A program made the position numbers and the translations under genes. Positions 60,589-64,000 of a stretch of DNA of 64,000 bases are shown here, piece by piece. The DNA is from Amycolatopsis sulphurea (GTDB lineage: Bacteria > Actinomycetota > Actinomycetes > Mycobacteriales > Pseudonocardiaceae). The stretch covers positions 1,736,001 through 1,800,000 of the forward strand of contig NZ_PDJK01000002.1 in the NCBI RefSeq assembly GCF_002564045.1, in the 5' to 3' direction. Numbering within the stretch: position 1 is the first letter of the stretch; each line of letters starts with the position of its first letter. The notes under the pieces were generated by a model. It did no database searches. It was not told where the DNA came from and saw only the letters and a program-made list of their open reading frames with translations.

Positions 60589-62046
60589 ATGACCCTCCGA
60601 TGGAGGCGCCTTTCCCGCGCGCGCAAACGGCTGGCCGCCATGGTCCCGGTATTCCTGCTGGCCGCCGTCCAGCTGGCCGGGTGGGGCACGGCGAACGCCG
60701 GCGCGGCGACGAGATTGCCCTGCGACGTCTACAATTCCGGCGGAACCCCGTGCGTGGCGGCGCACAGCACCACCCGCGCGCTCGTGTCGGACTACGACGG
60801 CGCGCTGTATCAGGTGACCCGCGCCTCGGACCAGACCACGCGCGACATAGGTCTCCTCGACGACGGTTATGCCAACGCCGCCCAGCAGGACCGCTTCTGC
60901 GTGGCAACGACTTGCGCGATCACGAAGATCTACGACCAGACCCCGAACCACAACGACCTGAGTCCCGGCCCCGCAGGAACCGCCGGCACCGTCGACCGAG
61001 GCGCGGGCGCGGGCGTGATCTCAGTCAGCGCAGGCGGGCACAAGGTCTACGGCATCTGGATTTCCCCCGGCGTCGGCTACCGCTACGTCGGAGCAGCGAA
61101 GGGCGTCGCGGTGAACGGTCAGCCCGAAGGCTCCTACATGGTGGCCAGCGGCACGCACGTGAACAACGAATGCTGCTTCGACTACGGCAACGCGGAAGCC
61201 ACTCCCGACGACACCGGCAACGGGCACATGGACGCCGTCAGCGTCACCACGGGCTGTTCCTTCCCGCCGTGCAGCGGAACCGGCCCGTGGGTCGAGGCCG
61301 ATCTGGAGAACGGACTGTTCCTGGGAGACAACGGTGCCAACCCCGCCAATCTCGGCAACAAGAGCAGCTACGTCACAGCAGTGCTCCGAAATGACGGCCA
61401 GACCACGTATTCATTGCAGGGCGGCGATTCCCAATCCGGCAGCCTGAGCACCTGGTGGAATGGCGCATTGCCCACCCGCCCCGGCTACCGGCCGATGAAG
61501 CAGGAGGGCGGCATCATCCTCGGCATCGGCGGGGATAACAGCAACCGCAACCGCGGCACCTTCTTCGAAGGCACGATGGTCTCCGGTTTCCCCAGCGACG
61601 AAACGGAAAACGCGGTCCAGTCGAACATCGTCTCGGTCGGCTACGCCGGAGACACCGACGTGCCCAACGGCCGGCAAGGGAACATCACCGGGCCGGGCGG
61701 CAAATGCGTGGACGTCGCCGGGGAAGACACTGGGACGCACCTTTCAGCGGTACGGCTTTGGGACTGTCAACGCTGGGCCGAAGATCAATTCTGGACACAT
61801 CAGCCCAACGGCACATTGAGCACCATAAGCCACTGTCTCGCCGCCAACGGCGACGGCACACAGGTACAATTGCAGAAATGCAATGGCGGTGGCCAGGAAT
61901 GGCGACAGCAGGCAGACGGATCACTGCTGAACACGAATTCAGGACGCTGCCTCGAATCACCGAACGGCGCCACCGAAAATGGCACCGCACTGCGGACCGG
62001 GACCTGCAACGGGAGCGCTACGCAGAAATTCCGGCTGCACAGCTGA
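60589..62046 (+). CDS. GH54-type alpha-L-arabinofuranosidase with CBM13 (ricin) domain
   Basis: This 485-aa secreted enzyme has an N-terminal signal (MVPVFLLAAVQLAGWGTANA) and a catalytic domain of the arabinofuranosidase B family (about 40-345): DVYNSGGTPCVAAHSTTRAL, NNECCFDYGNAEATPDDTGN, GTFFEGTMVSGFPSDETENA. A C-terminal ricin-type CBM13 (about 365-485, with QXW-like CLAANGDGTQVQLQKCNGGG) follows. It releases L-arabinose from arabinan or arabinoxylan. It follows the GH76 gene by 21 bp with RBS AAAGGAAA, so they are co-transcribed. Confidence 0.88.
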   Translation: MTLRWRRLSRARKRLAAMVPVFLLAAVQLAGWGTANAGAATRLPCDVYNSGGTPCVAAHSTTRALVSDYDGALYQVTRASDQTTRDIGLLDDGYANAAQQDRFCVATTCAITKIYDQTPNHNDLSPGPAGTAGTVDRGAGAGVISVSAGGHKVYGIWISPGVGYRYVGAAKGVAVNGQPEGSYMVASGTHVNNECCFDYGNAEATPDDTGNGHMDAVSVTTGCSFPPCSGTGPWVEADLENGLFLGDNGANPANLGNKSSYVTAVLRNDGQTTYSLQGGDSQSGSLSTWWNGALPTRPGYRPMKQEGGIILGIGGDNSNRNRGTFFEGTMVSGFPSDETENAVQSNIVSVGYAGDTDVPNGRQGNITGPGGKCVDVAGEDTGTHLSAVRLWDCQRWAEDQFWTHQPNGTLSTISHCLAANGDGTQVQLQKCNGGGQEWRQQADGSLLNTNSGRCLESPNGATENGTALRTGTCNGSATQKFRLHS

Positions 62047-62127
62047 GCCGCGGCGCCGCCCCGGCGACCTTGCGACGAGCTCGCGCCGGCCCTACCGTGA
62101 ATGTTGACCGGACATTTGGGGGGCTTT

Positions 62128-63323
62128 ATGCGGTCGCATCGTCGTACCACCGTCGCCGGGGCAGTGCTCGCCACCGGCCTGCTGCTGGCCGGATCGGTCC
62201 CGGCCACCGCCGCAGCCGGGCCGACCACCCTGCCCGCGAACCAGTTCACGCTCAGTGCGGACTACACCGGTTCGACGCAGTGAATTCGGCACTCGTCTCG
62301 ACACTCGGCACCGCGCCTGTGCATACCGTGATGGACAACGCCAACCACAGCCGGAAAAAGCCACCCCAGCCGGTGCCGATCTCCGGCGTAACCGGCAGTT
62401 TCCAGTTCGACGACACTGACAACAAGGACTGCACGAACTACCCGCAGGGCATCACCACCAGCCGCGACGCGGTGGACACCGCGGACAACGGCACCTACGA
62501 CGGGCACCAGCTCGTGCTGGTCAGCTGGTACACCAGGGCTTCCTGCACGGACAAGACGCAGACGCGCAGCCGGATCACGCTGGTCGACTGGGACGCCACC
62601 TACCCGGACAAGTACCGGAAAGTCCTGCTCGTCGAGCCGACCGGCACCACCTCGGCCCCCGATTTCCGCGACATCACCGTGCACGCTGGCGGAGTCGCCT
62701 GGTACGGCAACTATCTCTACGTCGCAGACACCGGACGGGGCATGCGGGTCTTCGATCTGCGCAAGATCCTCAAAACCGATCCCGGCGGCAACCCCGGCCA
62801 GATCGGCAGGCAATCGGCGACCAAGTACTACGCGCACAATTACGCCTACGTCCTGCCGCAGGTCGGCACAGTCACCTCGAACACCACCGCCGAGGACAAG
62901 CTGGTCTGGTCGTCGATTTCTCTGGACCGGGCGACCAAATCGCTGGTGATGAACGAGTACACCTGCAAGTCCGGCTGTCGGGACTACCCCAACCGGGCGC
63001 CCCGCGCGGTGCGCTTCCCGTTCGCCCCGTCGTCCACGGCCTTCGCCGCGAACACCACGGCCGGCCAAGCCCTGCAGCTGCCCTGGTACAAGCTCAACGG
63101 CGGCGCCTCGCACAACGGCCGGTGGTGGTTCAACTCCTCGGGCGATCACAAGCTGTACTACTGGGCCGCGGCCACCGGGTCGAAGTCTTACCCCTGGGTG
63201 AGCAGCGGGGAAAGCATTTCGTACGGGGAGGACGAGACGAAGCCGGATCTGCTGTGGTCGCTGCAGGAGGGCGTGGGTAACCGCAACGTATTCGCGGTTG
63301 GCCAGGCGGGGTACAGCGGCTGA
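62128..63323 (+). pseudogene. Secreted protein interrupted by a frameshift near 62280
   Basis: A signal peptide frame starts at ATG 62128 (RSHRRTTVAGAVLATGLLLA) and runs to TGA 62281-62283 after LSADYTGSTQ. The continuation is in another frame, starting around VNSALVSTLGTAPVHTVMDN and running to 63323 with VHAGGVAWYGNYLYVADTGR and SRITLVDWDATYPDKY. Together they read like a secreted beta-propeller-type protein of about 395 aa. Loss of one base is the simple explanation. GTGA at 62279 also permits a coupled restart, so a sequencing error or real split cannot be told apart here. Confidence 0.6.
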
Positions 63324-63413
63324 GGCTGCGGGGCTGCTGCGCCGATTGGTCTAGCGGAAGTCCCGCCTTCGGGGGGCTGACGCCGGGTCCATCGCGGGTG
63401 CCGCCTCTCCAGT

Positions 63414-63722
63414 TCAGTAGAGGGCGCACTCCCACGACTCGAGGTCGGCTTCACCCGGCGGGAGTTCTCCGGTGCAGTACTGGTACAGCCACACAGCGGC
63501 ACGTCTCTCCGCGTACTTCTCGTTGACCGGTTCACCCCGGTCATCGAGTTCGAGGACGTTGGCGAAGATCGCGAAGCAGATTTCCATCTGGGACGGCGAG
63601 TCCTCCAGCTCGTCCCAGTAGTTGATCCCGTCCAGTAGCGGATGGCCGACCGAGCCGCGCGCGACCCAACCGGCAAAGCGGCGGATCGCTCCCGACGCGC
63701 CCGAGCCGAGGCGAGACGACAT
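63414..63722 (-). CDS. Conserved small hypothetical protein
   Basis: The 102-aa protein has no recognised domain. It reads FAGWVARGSVGHPLLDGINY, WDELEDSPSQMEICFAIFAN and ends ELPPGEADLESWECALY, with acidic composition and no signal. ATG 63722 is chosen; the frame is open upstream with a hydrophobic stretch that is probably not coding. It stands between the frameshifted secreted protein gene and the tRNA genes. Confidence 0.6.
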   Translation of the reverse strand: MSSRLGSGASGAIRRFAGWVARGSVGHPLLDGINYWDELEDSPSQMEICFAIFANVLELDDRGEPVNEKYAERRAAVWLYQYCTGELPPGEADLESWECALY

Positions 63723-63862
63723 GACTGGGAACCTATCGCCCCGGCGGCTCCGATTCCGGCAGCCACCGCCGATCCGCCAAAGGTCAACAACGGCCACGGC
63801 CACGATCAGCCCCAGACACAAGAAAGCCGCCTCGACCTGAGTCAAGACGGCTTCTTCGAGCG

Positions 63863-63936
63863 TGGCCAGGGCCGGGGTCGAACCGGCGACCTTCCGCTTT
63901 TCAGGCGGACGCTCGTACCAACTGAGCTACCTGGCC
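63863..63936 (-). tRNA. tRNA-Phe (GAA)
   Basis: The 74-nt gene forms a cloverleaf: acceptor GGCCAGG/CCTGGCC, D-arm GCTCAGTTGGTACGAGC, anticodon stem TCCGC/GCGGA with loop CTGAAAA (anticodon GAA) and T-arm with GGTTCGACCC. The discriminator is A. CCA is not encoded, as is usual in actinobacteria. Confidence 0.95.
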
Positions 63937-63967
63937 GGGAACGCCGGCTAGGAGCCGAACGATCTTG

Positions 63968-64000
63968 CGACCCTGACGGGACTCGAACCCGCGACCTTCG
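63968..64000 (-). tRNA. tRNA-Asp (partial, 3' part)
   Basis: The window ends inside this gene. Visible are the T-arm GCGGGTTCGAGTCCCGT, the acceptor strand CAGGGTC and discriminator G. G73 and the order next to tRNA-Phe (the Glu-Asp-Phe cluster usual in actinobacteria) favour tRNA-Asp. The anticodon is outside the window. Confidence 0.75.

Overview
This window is high-GC actinobacterial chromosome, most likely Amycolatopsis or a close relative in the Pseudonocardiales. The evidence is mycothiol synthesis (mshA), a mycothiol-dependent enzyme family member, many GTG starts with 4-bp GTGA overlaps, and dense intergenic GTGAAGGGNCCCTTCAC palindromes that I associate with Amycolatopsis genomes. 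The species is an inference.

Region 1 (about 0.1-19.2 kb) is conserved core. The order regX3-senX3, gpm, ybjN-like, mshA, L,D-transpeptidase, murB, DUF2516, hbhA-like, XRE regulator matches the Mycobacterium tuberculosis Rv0474-Rv0491 neighbourhood. It covers phosphate-type signalling, glycolysis, mycothiol and peptidoglycan synthesis. Islands interrupt it: a LuxR-type gene plus Mce-associated-like lipoprotein between senX3 and gpm, and a DedA / maleylpyruvate isomerase-like / purU / oxidoreductase block.

Region 2 (19.2-25.1 kb) has a methyltransferase, zinc-ribbon proteins, a DUF445 membrane protein and a DapC-like aminotransferase. A cluster of DnaA-box-like 9-mers lies in the gap at 22.37-22.53 kb.

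Region 3 (25.4-45.2 kb) is accessory. It holds a low-complexity surface-type protein with a 14-copy 9-bp repeat, a six-hairpin array, a MocR/YczE pair with its operator, an amidase-TetR-MpaB operon behind a perfect 18-bp palindrome, a decayed MFS gene, a DUF397/DUF574/XRE group, 6-phosphogluconate dehydrogenase, and two copies of an HTH plus Clp-N module resembling mycobacterial ClpC2. One copy is split into two genes and one is fused. Both sit behind paired GTCAAC..GTTGAC palindromes spaced exactly 28 bp centre to centre. I regard this as the most interesting system in the window.

Region 4 (45.2-64 kb) carries an FAD reductase, a Tat-exported DyP peroxidase, lipoprotein and LAXTG-anchored surface proteins, a PAS-GGDEF-EAL c-di-GMP enzyme, and a secreted glycosidase group (GH76, GH54-CBM13, and a frameshifted secreted protein). 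It ends in tRNA-Phe and the start of tRNA-Asp, both on the minus strand.

Three repeat families thread through the window. Family A is the palindromes, often at gene ends and sometimes containing the stop codon. Family B is degenerate GCGAACGGCCC-type arrays, one of which has become a 31-bp satellite. The third is a 190-270 bp MITE-like element with GGTGTCGGCAAAGTCGGT inverted ends; three of its five copies are flanked by 9-12 bp direct repeats.
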